Below, piece by piece: positions 33,501 to 38,457 of a stretch of 64,000 nucleotides of DNA (the first letter of the stretch is position 1; each line of letters opens with the position of its first letter). The notes below the pieces were generated by a model. It was not told where the DNA came from. It ran no database searches and saw only the letters and a list, made by a program, of their open reading frames with translations. Position numbers and translations under genes: made by a program. The stretch is from JAHRAW01 sp963693025 (lineage in GTDB: Bacteria; Pseudomonadota; Gammaproteobacteria; Arenicellales; Poriferihabitantaceae). Location of the stretch: contig OY843749.1 of NCBI GenBank assembly GCA_963693025.1, forward strand, positions 2,356,001-2,420,000. The letters are read 5' to 3'.

Positions 33501-33767
33501 AACCCCGAAAAAATCTGGCAAACCGGCGCGCCCGACACCGCTCCCGCCGACCACCAACCCCACCTAAACGCCACCATAGCCTACGGCCTTCCCGCCCTGA
33601 CCCCTTACGGCGAAATGACTTTGGGGAAGGGAGATAAAAACTACCGCGTAGGGTTGCGTTGGGGGTTGGGTGGTTCGTTTGACTTGAACTTGGCGGGGGA
33701 GAGGGAGGAGAAGGTTGATGCGACGGCGAGGCATGCGATTTGGCTTACGGGGGAGGTGCGGTTTTAG
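18546..33767 (+). CDS. Giant secreted beta-sandwich repeat protein with autotransporter-like beta-barrel (5073 aa)
   Basis: The 15.2-kb single open frame is predicted to encode a surface protein of the type V (autotransporter) kind. A signal-peptide-like segment ends ALPATALAQ-style at residue ~100, after an unusual N-terminal extension with another hydrophobic stretch (~28-47), so the true start may be downstream of 18546. Residues ~101-4600 contain six putative-Ig motifs (PPGLTF...LSGTP) and about 31 copies of a ~90-residue beta-sandwich unit marked by LTFT..NWN..QTVTV and THAVSGYG, resembling Calx-beta or cadherin-like repeats rich in Asp. A helical linker (~4605-4700) precedes a ~360-residue C-terminal domain of amphipathic strands ending in Phe (WLTGEVRF), as expected of an outer-membrane barrel. 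Adhesion is the likely role, by inference. Confidence 0.85.
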   Translation: MGVSVILGASAKLDVFANLLINIFTKLYSVAAAIAVAGAAIAAAIASRSRSRGGGRVFVEPDTPVAPLTNTPTETHTTPRRLPAYLTLLTLLTLPATALAQSFLGAEVEQQRYYSGVEIEPLVLPEGFGFGGVVSYGLEPAEEIPAGLSFDAGSHTLTGTPEAVGSALTAELTYTASDFGYPAGDTSRIPLTVTLVIEPAPPAASDNPGAVFAIVGPHTVGPPMGVTNTSTITYTVALNAQPSGDVTAVISALKDFSTVPGLVLTPAGLTFTADNWDVPQRVSAVIPTAREFLSNVDTGTFVFSHALNIGGRVLTTSPASVLITLRALATAVVTPTTLRVDEGGAGFYTVALRHVSVVDNIPVTITPRSSDPGVVGVSAPLLFTSANWDIPQTVTVSGGRDADAADNVALITNTLTSLATVGYYTGVTPEPVLVTVTDTGAQSADTLFFLHPPGEQIYTAGVAVSTPLPQAGGGGGSPFSYTLTPSADIPAGLSFSEFRLTLSGTPALASSARTTTLTYTATDAGGASVSEPLVVVVAPPPVTDSPILDIERRAQTSNNLAPHFQTIRLTAPPSADTTVSITAQLDFATTPRLSVTPAELTFTAANWAVPQTFTTTLAPANEGIIGSADAGQVLLRYAVRVGERTVTTRIRFNGALVSGARSTFFFARSPEVVLLPSALTVAEGGSAFYTVVLRNLPPSNGAITVTPSAVHPLGVSTNGALTFTFANWNVPQTVSVTAGRDADTLDDTLVIANAVIVNSVQEAFQGLTAPPLTVTITDTVTQADIPTFATPVPEQTYPGGARITPLTLPEASGGIGALEYALEPASAIPPGLTFTPATRVLSGAPSGGGVVATLAYIARDAGAPGVAGVTEVVVFVPPALTVEFPTDPIIGGDGGGAENTFRIRLLAEPADEVTVASTMAFNFTEPLPANFRYGPASLTFTPANWNVHQTVTARIFEAVQANAGSYFLTATSSMGGRTGVVHETRFYRFTFRPPPSFADDFSVAERVFQPHAPITPVTLPAGSVGGMTVSELTYSLEPAAAIPPGLTFDPATRVLSGTPTGGAVAATLAYVATDNRDNLGMRGTAPAPVVLVIAPIFSFKYTALFKHERVLNDVANEIALSLSAEPAEEVTVAVVGNSNFVDPLPANVRLGPASLTFTPANWNVRQRVTFALTSPFIQLNAGSHFVALTPSIAGRPGETIRNRYFIIQAHRAVPSVASLSLDEGETGFYTVVLEPRQPAAGEMVTVTPTSADSGAVAVSGPLVFTAADWNIPKTVTVTAVVDDDYNNEGPLSITHPLTPTVGPNDEYHQVNISTTYDLPVLASVTEPPVVAFIGDRDRRVREGETLLVPIGIRGATRRFSSGINFSIGGTATTADYEVTTQSAPSGNRILFNPATATGTIELYSAQTGRNLPIRLLDDGMDDDDETLVVTLTTHIGGAGPRHTIDATARTYTIDDDRVFLPVTTLAVTEGEGTTYTMLLGSAPDDGSVTITPATEHDGVTLSGALTFTADDWNVAQTVTVSTATDLDAADEVATLTHALVGQGNYAGAGAPDVLLNLIDPDTPGITFDPPSVTANEGPPGAVYTVALDSQPSAGEVTVSNAETQPSVLTFNADNWNVAQTLTLLYARDADADDDTISAAHAISGAAEYAGLAAAELPATFTDLDTRGVSIAPAELPVAEGESANYTAVLDAQPSAGSVTVVASGADAAIATLDRTTLTFTPTDWNVAQTIVVTGVEDIDSADETLTITHAVSADMDSDYDTVTAAAVTVTVRDDDAPGFDVSVEALTATEGVTATYTVALATEPSGAVEVRLSEFNATSLGVRILPGNLTFSAADWNVSQTVGVTAVPDFDSADERATIVHAATGGGYDGVSLRLPAEITDDDTPGVTVSATRLTVGEGVSGDDGATYSVVLETQDGGAVVVTPALSPSEHDLTLSRDGAPLTSSGALTFTDANWNVAQTVSIAAAVDADDNTDNARISHAVSGYGAVTSAGVVRVAVAEPVTVGFERTDYGFTEGELSGLGANAVEMCAVVSAPPPAGDIEGEVWFTVDTADGTATAPDDYAGVSGFFFGPIKDNLRRSCFSVTIPDDGLEESDETFTVTLSVNRQSTTAVNPTLSPTTATVTLTDNDVAGVFVSRARLDLNEGGVAQNYTVALGTTPGAGEVVTVTPTLTPASGHGISLSPSGVLTFTAADWNAAQTVTVAAANDADALSSIATITHAVTGYPGFPSAADVTVAVQDSAAPGVVVSVATLAVDEGGAGDDAYEVVLNTPPSGDVTVTPSVTPPGHDLTLAPSGGVLTFTTANWNVAQTVSVSAGEDDDAFDDTATIRHAVSGYGTVTTAAAVRINIADPDTPGVTVSTDAVSVTEGGDPTDQRYTVVLQTQPAGLVTIVPISGDNDIAIPAPGLTFSPANWDTPQTFAVTGTHDNDLADNSINIRHAVFNYAGVTGLDVDAVRVTVLDDDTAGVAFSVRALTVCEDAGGALCPAGAGASAAYTVALTFPPNVGDVMVTVMPSGNQVTVVPTSASPLIFTDLNWSEPQAVRVTAAGTDADAADETVTLTHAVAGRGHYAGVTAAEVVATVADGDSNGVTVSPTALQVGEGGAGSEAHYTLRLTAQPVAGSVTVTARSEDAALATLDRGAVTFTTADWNVAQTVTVSGVEDLDAFDETLTITHAVSADSDDDYNTVTAAGVTVTVRDNDTPGFDISVDALTVAEGGSEAYTLRLTTMPNADVRVSITGFNAESIELVGELTFTAANWSEPQTISVSAATDFDGNDEHPRIDHRASGGGYGSARVSQIAVTVLDPDVPGVTVSAERLMLGEGDGGGGSYTVVLDTSPADGTVVVTPSPMPADHDLTLSRDGAPLTPGGALTFTDADWNVAQTVTVTAAVDADDTTDTAIINHAVSGYRDITSADSVRVTVAERITLGFERADYAFTEGVTSALGLHAVEMCVVASLPPASGEIVGEVWLSVDTADGTATDPADYTGLSGFAVGPIKDSQRRACFSVAIPDDGLEEVSETFTSTLTVNGATTTAVNPTLATATATVTLADNDVAGVHISQTRLNLNEGGAARQYTVALGTTPGAGEVVTVTPALEPASGHGVSLTPGGALTFTADDWNAAQTVTVSAADDSDALSSTVTITHAVSGYGGVTAADVTLLVLDDDAPGVAVSVAALDVDEGAAADYIVALNTAPSGNVTVTPSVAPPGHDLTLTPSGALTFTTANWNTAQTVSVSAATDADAFDDSATISHAVAGYGMVTTAAAVRIRIADPDTPGVTVSTDAVSVTEGGAATDEVYTVALQTQPAGAVTIVAVSDDNDIAAAAPADGLTFSPDNWDTPQAVTVLGAHDINTEDTSIVIRHLVFNYAGVSGLDVDTVRAVVADDDEPGVSILPLALTVCEDGGGGSCPAGAGASAAYSVALDFPPAVGDVTITVPADGNQVTLMTAMPTRALVFTADDWDVRRTVRVTAASDADAEDETVTLVHALAGQAEYDDVSADDVVATVLDDDTNGVMASPSALQADEGAATHYTLRLVTQPVGGDVTVTPSGAPMGHDLTLEPAALTFTAADWNVAQTVSVSAAEDGDPDDDTATISHAVGGANYDGADVSAAVVGVVITDDDIPAVNISRLALTVVEGSDTAYAIALATLPTGDVVLTPSIVPDGHDLTLTPSGALTFTADDWDTLQTVTVAAAADADDFDDFATIRYAVSGYGDVEAEPIAVTISDPEDYMPTFPAGTTPDAQTYNVGIGITPVTLPLASGGSGTLTYALTPEVASALPGLSFDIETRVLSGIPSAVAARLTLTFTATDSDVVDPDTAALSFAVTVEIAPGGVLMPEALAVTEGAAVASGFTIRLAGSPGGSDVITATPTVTPASHGLTLSRNGVPLLPAGALSFAAADWNTPQAVSVLAATDDDLAAREATITYTLTSGESNPVYAGITAALTVSVANIERGSLVISTAALSLSEGGAADAYGIRLGKRPVTGMVTVTPIGGRSASGSGEISLSPAALVFTRANWNSAQNISVTALHDADVADGVVTVSHRLTAGAESGYLSADSVNDFVSVAVADDDAPAIALNPPAGLSAREGFATSYTVALQFQPSGGDVTVAVREEPDEPALTLTPAALTFSPANWATPQAVTVRAAEDADAIDEAAVSVVHTASGADYDGPPPVVASIPIDITDTDTAAVVVSQRTVAVREGGAFAYTVRLSSSPGMDAGAMATVTTQAAADDLRVTPAALTFSADNWAEEQTVAVTVLQDDKDDDETVTIRHSALGYGGLVGGVDDVVVEISDDDERGLVFTPGTRLAVDEIVTATYTIALATEPDEDVMIALSASPPGNDLTLIHAGVLTFTPANWGGAQVVSVYANEDDDPDHESATIAHAVSGYGRITAGSVVVDINDTVAALAFVAGDDVTVDAQTYTRGEAVAVTLPAVLGGEGALNFALSPEVSAAVPGLAFDAATQVLSGAPSTVAGAVALTYAITDEENTRIALTFTVTVLPMHAITLPDMAMGPLIVPLGESVTYAVALNRWPPTDVVLELSVPLRAGETVSHMTLSAERLTFTQSNWSVRQSVTATPQVGAVGDYRITHRVASGEFPAPIGDVMVRVRLPGRALDGVNQVILPEITRAMSDQQIGAIARRVAQARADMAAADGGGGGSGLRASLGGLSSPAALVATQMQALADGGVDAKKLLGGAEFVLPLNVGSGAGSGEGEHPGVSMWGGGDYRELGGKSESETVEWDGSLVSANVGVDAHLRGGLLGGMMVSWSDADLTYTDDTNISQERGDYTLEMASIHPYIATSTPGGWLDWWATLGYGNGEVEISNEGHDTRASSDITLQTAGAGINGRLLARNEGELRLKAEAFSTRTEVEGGDEPAGAGAARLSELQTRVSRLRVAIQANKPTTTAGGARLEPSLEVGYRHDGGDGITGGGIELGAALNYQNPARSLTLALHTRALISDNDQKEFAIGTNLRLIPGPDHQGLSLSLTPTYGNTTANPEKIWQTGAPDTAPADHQPHLNATIAYGLPALTPYGEMTLGKGDKNYRVGLRWGLGGSFDLNLAGEREEKVDATARHAIWLTGEVRF
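23550..29060 (+). repeat. ~2.76-kb super-repeat inside the giant gene, two tandem units
   Basis: The block starting near 23550 (GVSIAPAELPVAEGES) recurs near 26304 (GVTVSPTALQVGEGG) and begins a third time near 29062. Unit-specific landmarks appear in the same order in each: PGFD(V/I)SV, GFER.DY.FTEG with VDTADGTAT, DNDVAGV, VTVSTDAVSVTEGG, and the only Cys-containing segment (LTVCED). Each unit spans about 919 residues or nine to ten domains, indicating a large tandem duplication followed by divergence. Confidence 0.8.
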
Positions 33768-33770
33768 TTT

Positions 33771-34059
33771 CGTCATTCCCAACAACCTCGTCATTCTCGA
33801 GCGTTAGCGCCCGTTGCCGCGTAGCGGCTTACGGGCGCTTACGACCTCGGGAATCTCATCCCGACTAGCGCTGAGTTCAAACAAAGCGAGCGAAGCAGGC
33901 GGCGAGTAAGCCGCCATTCCCGCTTAAAAGATCGCGGGAATGGCGTTGTTTGGGCTCAGCGCCAACCTTAGGGAGATTCCCGAGGACGCAAGTGTCCGTA
34001 AGCCGCCGCTTAAAAGAAAAAGCGCGGCGACAAACGGACACTAACGCTCGAGAATGACG
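33771..34059. repeat. Palindromic element, mosaic copy with a nested GCGCTGAG palindrome
   Basis: The outer arms are CGTCATTCTCGA and TCGAGAATGACG. The left arm has the GCGCCCGT-type hairpin and the right arm the GTGTCCG hairpin. The centre is replaced by another inverted repeat (AGCGCTGAG..CAAACAA ... TTGTTTGGGCTCAGCGC) that itself encloses ATTCCCGC...GCGGGAAT. From 34060 to 34181 the leader of rpmH holds no recognised element. Confidence 0.88.
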
Positions 34060-34181
34060 GAGTAGGGGGTTTTCAACAGACGCCACGGACGCCGGCATGC
34101 CGGCAAATAGATTTCGCTTGGCTTGATATTTTATTTTCGACAAGGTAAATTCCACCCCCTTTCAAGCCATGAACACTCCCG

Positions 34182-34316
34182 ATGAAACGCACTTTTCAAC
34201 CCAGTGAATTAAAGCGCAAGCGGACCCACGGGTTTCGGGCGCGTATGCGTACCCGGGCGGGGCGGGCGGTGGTTAATGCTCGGCGTGCCAAGCGGCGGGC
34301 GCGGTTGAGCGCCTGA
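34182..34316 (+). CDS. rpmH: 50S ribosomal protein L34
   Basis: The 44-residue basic protein starts MKRTFQPSELKRKRTHGFRA and ends RRAKRRARLSA, which is L34 throughout. It is too short for ordinary ORF cut-offs but unmistakable. It opens the rpmH-rnpA-yidD-yidC-mnmE cluster. In most relatives dnaA lies divergently upstream; here a palindromic repeat and the giant repeat-protein gene occupy that place. Confidence 0.97.
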   Translation: MKRTFQPSELKRKRTHGFRARMRTRAGRAVVNARRAKRRARLSA

Positions 34317-34331
34317 TTATTAACTTTCCTG

Positions 34332-34424
34332 AGGCGGGTGCCGGTTTCACTGAGGCGGGGGCTGACTCCACTAATGCGGGGGTCGACTCCACTGAGGCGC
34401 GAGCCAACTCCAATGAGGCGAGAG
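34332..34424 (+). repeat. Degenerate 21-bp tandem repeat at the 5' end of rnpA
   Basis: About four copies of a 21-bp unit, each near ACTGAGGCG-GGGGCTGACTCC, lie between rpmH and the conserved part of rnpA. Read in the rnpA frame they give seven-residue repeats close to DSTEAGA. Confidence 0.75.
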
Positions 34425-34450
34425 ACTCCGGCGCAGGGTTTGGGCGGTGG

Positions 34451-34783
34451 TTGCGGTTGATGGACGGGAAGGGGTTTGCGGCGGTTTTTGAGCATAAGAC
34501 GCGGATGCATTCGGCGCATTTCAGCGCGCATGTGGCTCCCAGCGGGCTGAGGCATGCGCGCCTTGGGTTGGCGGTGTCGCGGCGGGTGAGCAAGAAGGCG
34601 GTTCAGCGCAACCGGATTAAGCGGCTCATCCGCGAGTCGTTTCGCCAGCACTGGCGGCGACTGGGCGCGGTTGATTATGTCGTGATTGCCAAACACGGCG
34701 CGGCAGAGCAACTCAATCGGACGCTTCGGGCGGAACTGGATAATTTGTGGGGCAAGGCGCGCCGAAAATGCGAAAACTCCTGA
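34451..34783 (+). CDS. rnpA: Ribonuclease P protein component
   Basis: The protein subunit of RNase P, which trims tRNA 5' leaders. Conserved parts are LRLMDGKGFAAVFEHK, LGLAVSRRVSKKAVQRNRIKRLIRESFR (the RNR motif), and DYVVIAKHGA. The first conventional start in frame is TTG at 34451 (110 residues). The frame is open back to 34277 without ATG, GTG or TTG, and it encodes LINFPEAG before the heptad-like repeats. FP is the usual residue pair near the RnpA N-terminus, so a longer protein starting at CTG (34313) or ATT is possible. Confidence 0.93.
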   Translation: MRLMDGKGFAAVFEHKTRMHSAHFSAHVAPSGLRHARLGLAVSRRVSKKAVQRNRIKRLIRESFRQHWRRLGAVDYVVIAKHGAAEQLNRTLRAELDNLWGKARRKCENS

Positions 34784-35043
34784 TACTGCCGATTGCGGCA
34801 TACAAACTGGCGTTGAGTCCGTTTCTCGGGCGGCGTTGCCGTTTCCACCCCAGTTGCGCCGACTACGCGATGGATGCGATTGACCGGCACGGCGCGCTCG
34901 GCGGCGGGTGGATGGCGGTCAAGCGAATCTCGCGTTGTCATCCGTGGAACGAAGGCGGTGAAGACCCGGTGCCGGGGCGGCGAACCGACACCCGCGCCCG
35001 CACCCGCACCCGCACCCGCACCGAGCAAAACGACTATGTTTAA
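34768..35043 (+). CDS. yidD: Membrane protein insertion efficiency factor YidD
   Basis: The 91-residue protein has the family core LAAYKLALSP-like IAAYKLALSPFLGRRCRFHP, SCADYAMDAI, the GGGWMAVKRISRCHPW end, and the conserved cysteines. The ATG at 34768 overlaps the end of rnpA by 16 bases, and the stop overlaps the start of yidC by 8. The C-terminal tail is extended by an RTRTRTRTRT stretch encoded by tandem CCCGCA hexamers (about 34990-35021), which is not part of the family core. It assists YidC and Sec insertion at the inner membrane. Confidence 0.93.
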   Translation: MRKLLILPIAAYKLALSPFLGRRCRFHPSCADYAMDAIDRHGALGGGWMAVKRISRCHPWNEGGEDPVPGRRTDTRARTRTRTRTEQNDYV

Positions 35044-36751
35044 TCTGGAAATTCAGCGAATCATTTTGTTCGGCGCGCTCGGCCTGGTGCTGGTGATGAT
35101 TTGGCAGTCGTGGGTTGAATTTCAGCAGCAATATAATACCGCCCACACCGGCGCCGCCAACACGCAGCGAAGCCAGCCGAGCGCGTCCGCCGATGGTCGA
35201 GTCACCGCCGATGATGTTCCCGAAGCGCCGGCGTTGCCGGCATCGCCCGAGCAGGTCGCCGAGCCGCAGAGCATTCCGCAGGCGTCGGCGGCGGACGGCG
35301 CTTTGATTTCCGTCACCACCGACTTGGTGCGCGCGCAAATCGACACCCACGGCGGCGACCTGGTGCGCGTTGAACTACTGCGTCATCCGGTCAGCGTCAA
35401 TCGGCCCGACGAGCCGTTTGTGCTGATGCACCGCGACCGTGGCGCGACCGATTTGTACATCGCCCAGAGCGGGTTGATTGGCTCGGGGCGGGAATATCCC
35501 AATCACGATGTGGAGTATTCGGCGTCGCGCTTTGACTATGTGCTCGGCGACGATGAGCGGATGGAGGTCGTGCTGGATTGGAGCGCGCCGGACGGGGTCG
35601 TCTATCAGAAAGTGTTTCGCTTTGCGCGCGATTCATACCGCATCGAGGTTGACTTTCGCGTGGACAACCGCAGTCCGCAGCCGTGGAACGGGTTTGTCTA
35701 TGGGCAACTCAAACAAACCGCCATCGAGCAGGAAAGTTCGATGGGCTTTCTTGGCCGCTTGCCGAGTTATCACGGCGCCGCCATTTATACCGCCGAGGAA
35801 AAATACGACAAAATCGACTACGAGGATATGCGCGATGCGCGCCTCGACCTACCGACCAGCGCCGGTTGGGTGGCGATGTTGCAGCACTACTTCGTCGCCG
35901 CGTGGCTGCCCGCCGGCGCCGACGGCTATGCGTTGTTTTCCGGTGTGAGCGGCAACGGCGGCAACGCGGCTTCGCGGCAATACCGCATCGGCTACAAAGC
36001 CACGCAGCCGGTTCACATTGCGCCGGGCGAGCGCGGCGTGGTCAGCACGGTGTTGTTTGTCGGACCCAAAGAGCAGAAACACCTTCGCCGCCAGCAGGTG
36101 GAAGGGCTGTTGCTGACCGTGGACTACGGCTGGCTGACGCCGATTGCCGACCCGTTGTTCTGGTTGCTCGACAAGATTCACGGCGTGGTGAATAACTGGG
36201 GCTGGTCGATTGTTCTGTTGACGTTGCTGGTCAAGGCGATTTTCTATCCGCTGTCCGCCGCGAGTTATAAGTCCATGGCGAAGATGAAAAAATTGGCGCC
36301 GCGCTTGAAGACCTTGAAGGAGCGTTATGGCGATGACAAGCAGAAGTTCCAGCAGGAAATGATGAAGTTGTATAAGACCGAAAAGGTCAATCCGGCGGGC
36401 GGGTGTCTGCCGATTTTGGTGCAGATACCGGTGTTCATCGCGCTCTACTGGACGCTGCTGGAAAGCGTGGAGTTGCGCCAGGCCGACTTCATGCTGTGGA
36501 TAAAAGACCTGTCAATCCCCGACCCCTATTTTGTGTTGCCGCTGATTATGGGGGCGTCGATGCTGGCACAGTTTCATCTCAACCCGGCGCCGGTGGACCC
36601 GCTGCAAAAGAAAATCATGATGGCAATGCCGATCGTGTTCACGGTGTTTTTCCTGTGGTTTCCGTCCGGGCTGGTTCTGTATTGGGTTGTCAACAACCTG
36701 CTCTCGATTGCGCAGCAATACTACATCACCCGGAAATACGAAGCCGCCTGA
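35036..36751 (+). CDS. yidC: Membrane protein insertase YidC
   Basis: The 571-residue insertase inserts and folds inner-membrane proteins with or without SecYEG. An N-terminal TM (residues ~8-25, FGALGLVLVMIWQSW) is followed by a ~330-residue periplasmic beta-sandwich domain typical of Gram-negative YidC. The conserved membrane core has WGWSIVLLTLLVKAIFYPLS, the cytoplasmic loop KMKKLAPRLKTLKERYGDDK, and GGCLPILVQIPVFIALYW. The start at 35036 overlaps yidD by 8 bases. Confidence 0.95.
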   Translation: MFNLEIQRIILFGALGLVLVMIWQSWVEFQQQYNTAHTGAANTQRSQPSASADGRVTADDVPEAPALPASPEQVAEPQSIPQASAADGALISVTTDLVRAQIDTHGGDLVRVELLRHPVSVNRPDEPFVLMHRDRGATDLYIAQSGLIGSGREYPNHDVEYSASRFDYVLGDDERMEVVLDWSAPDGVVYQKVFRFARDSYRIEVDFRVDNRSPQPWNGFVYGQLKQTAIEQESSMGFLGRLPSYHGAAIYTAEEKYDKIDYEDMRDARLDLPTSAGWVAMLQHYFVAAWLPAGADGYALFSGVSGNGGNAASRQYRIGYKATQPVHIAPGERGVVSTVLFVGPKEQKHLRRQQVEGLLLTVDYGWLTPIADPLFWLLDKIHGVVNNWGWSIVLLTLLVKAIFYPLSAASYKSMAKMKKLAPRLKTLKERYGDDKQKFQQEMMKLYKTEKVNPAGGCLPILVQIPVFIALYWTLLESVELRQADFMLWIKDLSIPDPYFVLPLIMGASMLAQFHLNPAPVDPLQKKIMMAMPIVFTVFFLWFPSGLVLYWVVNNLLSIAQQYYITRKYEAA

Positions 36752-36803
36752 GCGCGGTGCGCGCGACCATAAGCGCGGCGCGCGCCACCGTAGCGATGAC
36801 ATT

Positions 36804-38132
36804 GTGGCGGTGGCGACGCCGCCGGGGCGCGGCGGGATTAGCATTGTGCGCGTCTCCGGCGCGCGCGTTGCGGCGTTGTGCCGGGCGTTGACGGGCGCGC
36901 TGCCGCCGCCGCGCAAAGCCCGGCTGTGCGACTTTCGCGCCAGCGATGGCGAAGTCATCGACCGCGGGCTCGCGCTCTACTTCCCGGCGCCCCACAGTTA
37001 CACCGGCGAGCACCTGCTTGAACTGCACGGACACGGCAGCCCGGTGGTGATGAACGTGTTGCTGCGCCGCTGCCTTGAACTCGGCGCCACGCTGGCGCGA
37101 CCGGGGGAATTCAGCGAGCGCGCTTTCGTGAATGGCCGCCTTGACCTCGCGCAAGCCGAAGCGGTCGCCGACTTGATTGAAAGCAGCACCGAGAGCGCCG
37201 CGCGCTCGGCCATGCATTCATTGCAGGGCGAGTTTTCAACGCGCGTCCGCGACCTCGTCGGCGAGCTGACCGAACTGCGCACTTTCGTCGAGGCGGCCAT
37301 CGACTTCCCCGAAGAAGAAATCGATTTTCTCGGCGACGACCGGGTGATGGACGGATTGCGCGACTTGCAACAACGCTTCGCCCGGTTGCGCGACTCGGCG
37401 CGGCAGGGGAAACTGTTGCGCGACGGATTAAAGGTGGCGCTGACCGGACCGCCGAATGCGGGCAAGTCAAGCCTGTTGAACGCGCTGTCGCAACAACCGC
37501 GCGCCATCGTCAGCGCCATTCCCGGCACCACCCGCGATGTGCTGGAGCAGTCGGTGGAAATCGACGGACTGCCGGTCGAGGTCATCGACACCGCCGGCAT
37601 TCGTGAGAGCGCGGATGAAATAGAAGTTGAAGGCGTCCGCCGCGCGCGCGATGCGCAGCGGCAGGCGGATGTGGTTCTGCTGGTGGTCGATGATGCGGAC
37701 ATCAACGAGGCGGAAGTTACGCGGTTGTTGGAGTGCACCGGCGGTGACGCGCCGGTCTGTTTGGTGCGAAACAAAATCGACCTGAGCGGAAGAGCCGCCG
37801 GCGCGACTGACAAAGGCGCCGACAAAGGCGTGGCAATATCAGCGCTAACCGGCGCCGGCATAGCCGACTTGCGAGCGCTAATCAAACAACGCGCCGGCTT
37901 CCGCAACACCGAAGACAACCCTTTCACCGCCCGCCAACGCCACTTGGATGCCCTACAACGCGCCGCCCACCACCTGGACGCCGGCATAAACCAACTCTCC
38001 ACCCACCACGCCGGCGAGTTGCTGGCGGAAGAACTAACAACCTGCCAACGCATCCTCGGCGAGATTACCGGGGAGGTGAGCAGCGATGATTTGCTTGGGT
38101 TGATTTTCGCTTCGTTTTGTATTGGGAAGTAG
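36804..38132 (+). CDS. mnmE: tRNA uridine-5-carboxymethylaminomethyl modification GTPase MnmE
   Basis: With MnmG this GTPase modifies U34 of several tRNAs. The N-terminal formyl-THF-binding domain has VATPPGRGGISIVRVSG and YTGEHLLELHGHGSPVV. The G domain has the P-loop GPPNAGKSSLLNAL, switch segment IPGTTRDVLE, DTAGIRE and NKID. The C-terminus is the canonical FCIGK, whose Cys is essential. The start is uncertain: GTG 36804 loses the DI of the first strand, and TTG codons at 36708 or 36687 would overlap yidC. The last 70 bases switch to G/T-rich codons. Confidence 0.95.
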   Translation: MAVATPPGRGGISIVRVSGARVAALCRALTGALPPPRKARLCDFRASDGEVIDRGLALYFPAPHSYTGEHLLELHGHGSPVVMNVLLRRCLELGATLARPGEFSERAFVNGRLDLAQAEAVADLIESSTESAARSAMHSLQGEFSTRVRDLVGELTELRTFVEAAIDFPEEEIDFLGDDRVMDGLRDLQQRFARLRDSARQGKLLRDGLKVALTGPPNAGKSSLLNALSQQPRAIVSAIPGTTRDVLEQSVEIDGLPVEVIDTAGIRESADEIEVEGVRRARDAQRQADVVLLVVDDADINEAEVTRLLECTGGDAPVCLVRNKIDLSGRAAGATDKGADKGVAISALTGAGIADLRALIKQRAGFRNTEDNPFTARQRHLDALQRAAHHLDAGINQLSTHHAGELLAEELTTCQRILGEITGEVSSDDLLGLIFASFCIGK

Positions 38133-38136
38133 GGGG

Positions 38137-38166
38137 TTGGCGTTGCGCGCGTCAGCGTGGTAGAGT
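38137..38166 (+). promoter_or_regulatory. Candidate promoter of the small membrane-protein pair
   Basis: TTGGCG (38137-38142) is followed after 18 bases by TAGAGT (38161-38166), directly after mnmE. A CCGGCG/CGCCGG hairpin (38225-38241) and a strong GGAGGT ribosome-binding site follow before the ATG at 38266. Confidence 0.35.
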
Positions 38167-38265
38167 GCGGGGGCTTCGGGTGTTCGCCGGTGTGTAATGG
38201 CGGCGCTTGAAGGAATGAGTCTCTCCGGCGGGTGTCGCCGGCGATGTGAATGGAGGTAAAGGATT

Positions 38266-38457
38266 ATGATGAAATTCGGTTACTTAAAAGCCAAAACGGT
38301 TCGTCTTACCGTCAACCAGGTCGGTATCTACTGCATCGTCGGCGGCATAGCCCAGGGCGTGATTGAAAAGGACGTGACGGCGACGGTGGCGGTCGGCTTG
38401 ACATTGACCGGTATTGTGTTATGTTTGGGTGCCGCTTACCGCAAGAGGAAAGACTAA
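38266..38457 (+). CDS. Small hypothetical membrane protein (63 aa)
   Basis: I do not recognise the family. The protein begins MMKFGYLKAKTVRLTVNQVG and has two hydrophobic segments (residues ~19-32 and ~39-56, the latter ATVAVGLTLTGIVLCLGAAY). It ends with a basic RKRKD tail, suggesting one or two inner-membrane helices with a cytoplasmic C-terminus. GGAGGTAAAGG directly before the ATG is the strongest ribosome-binding site in this part of the window. Its stop overlaps the start of the next tiny gene (TAATG), so the pair is translationally coupled. Possibilities include a small accessory subunit, a holin-like or a phage-derived protein. Confidence 0.65.
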   Translation: MMKFGYLKAKTVRLTVNQVGIYCIVGGIAQGVIEKDVTATVAVGLTLTGIVLCLGAAYRKRKD

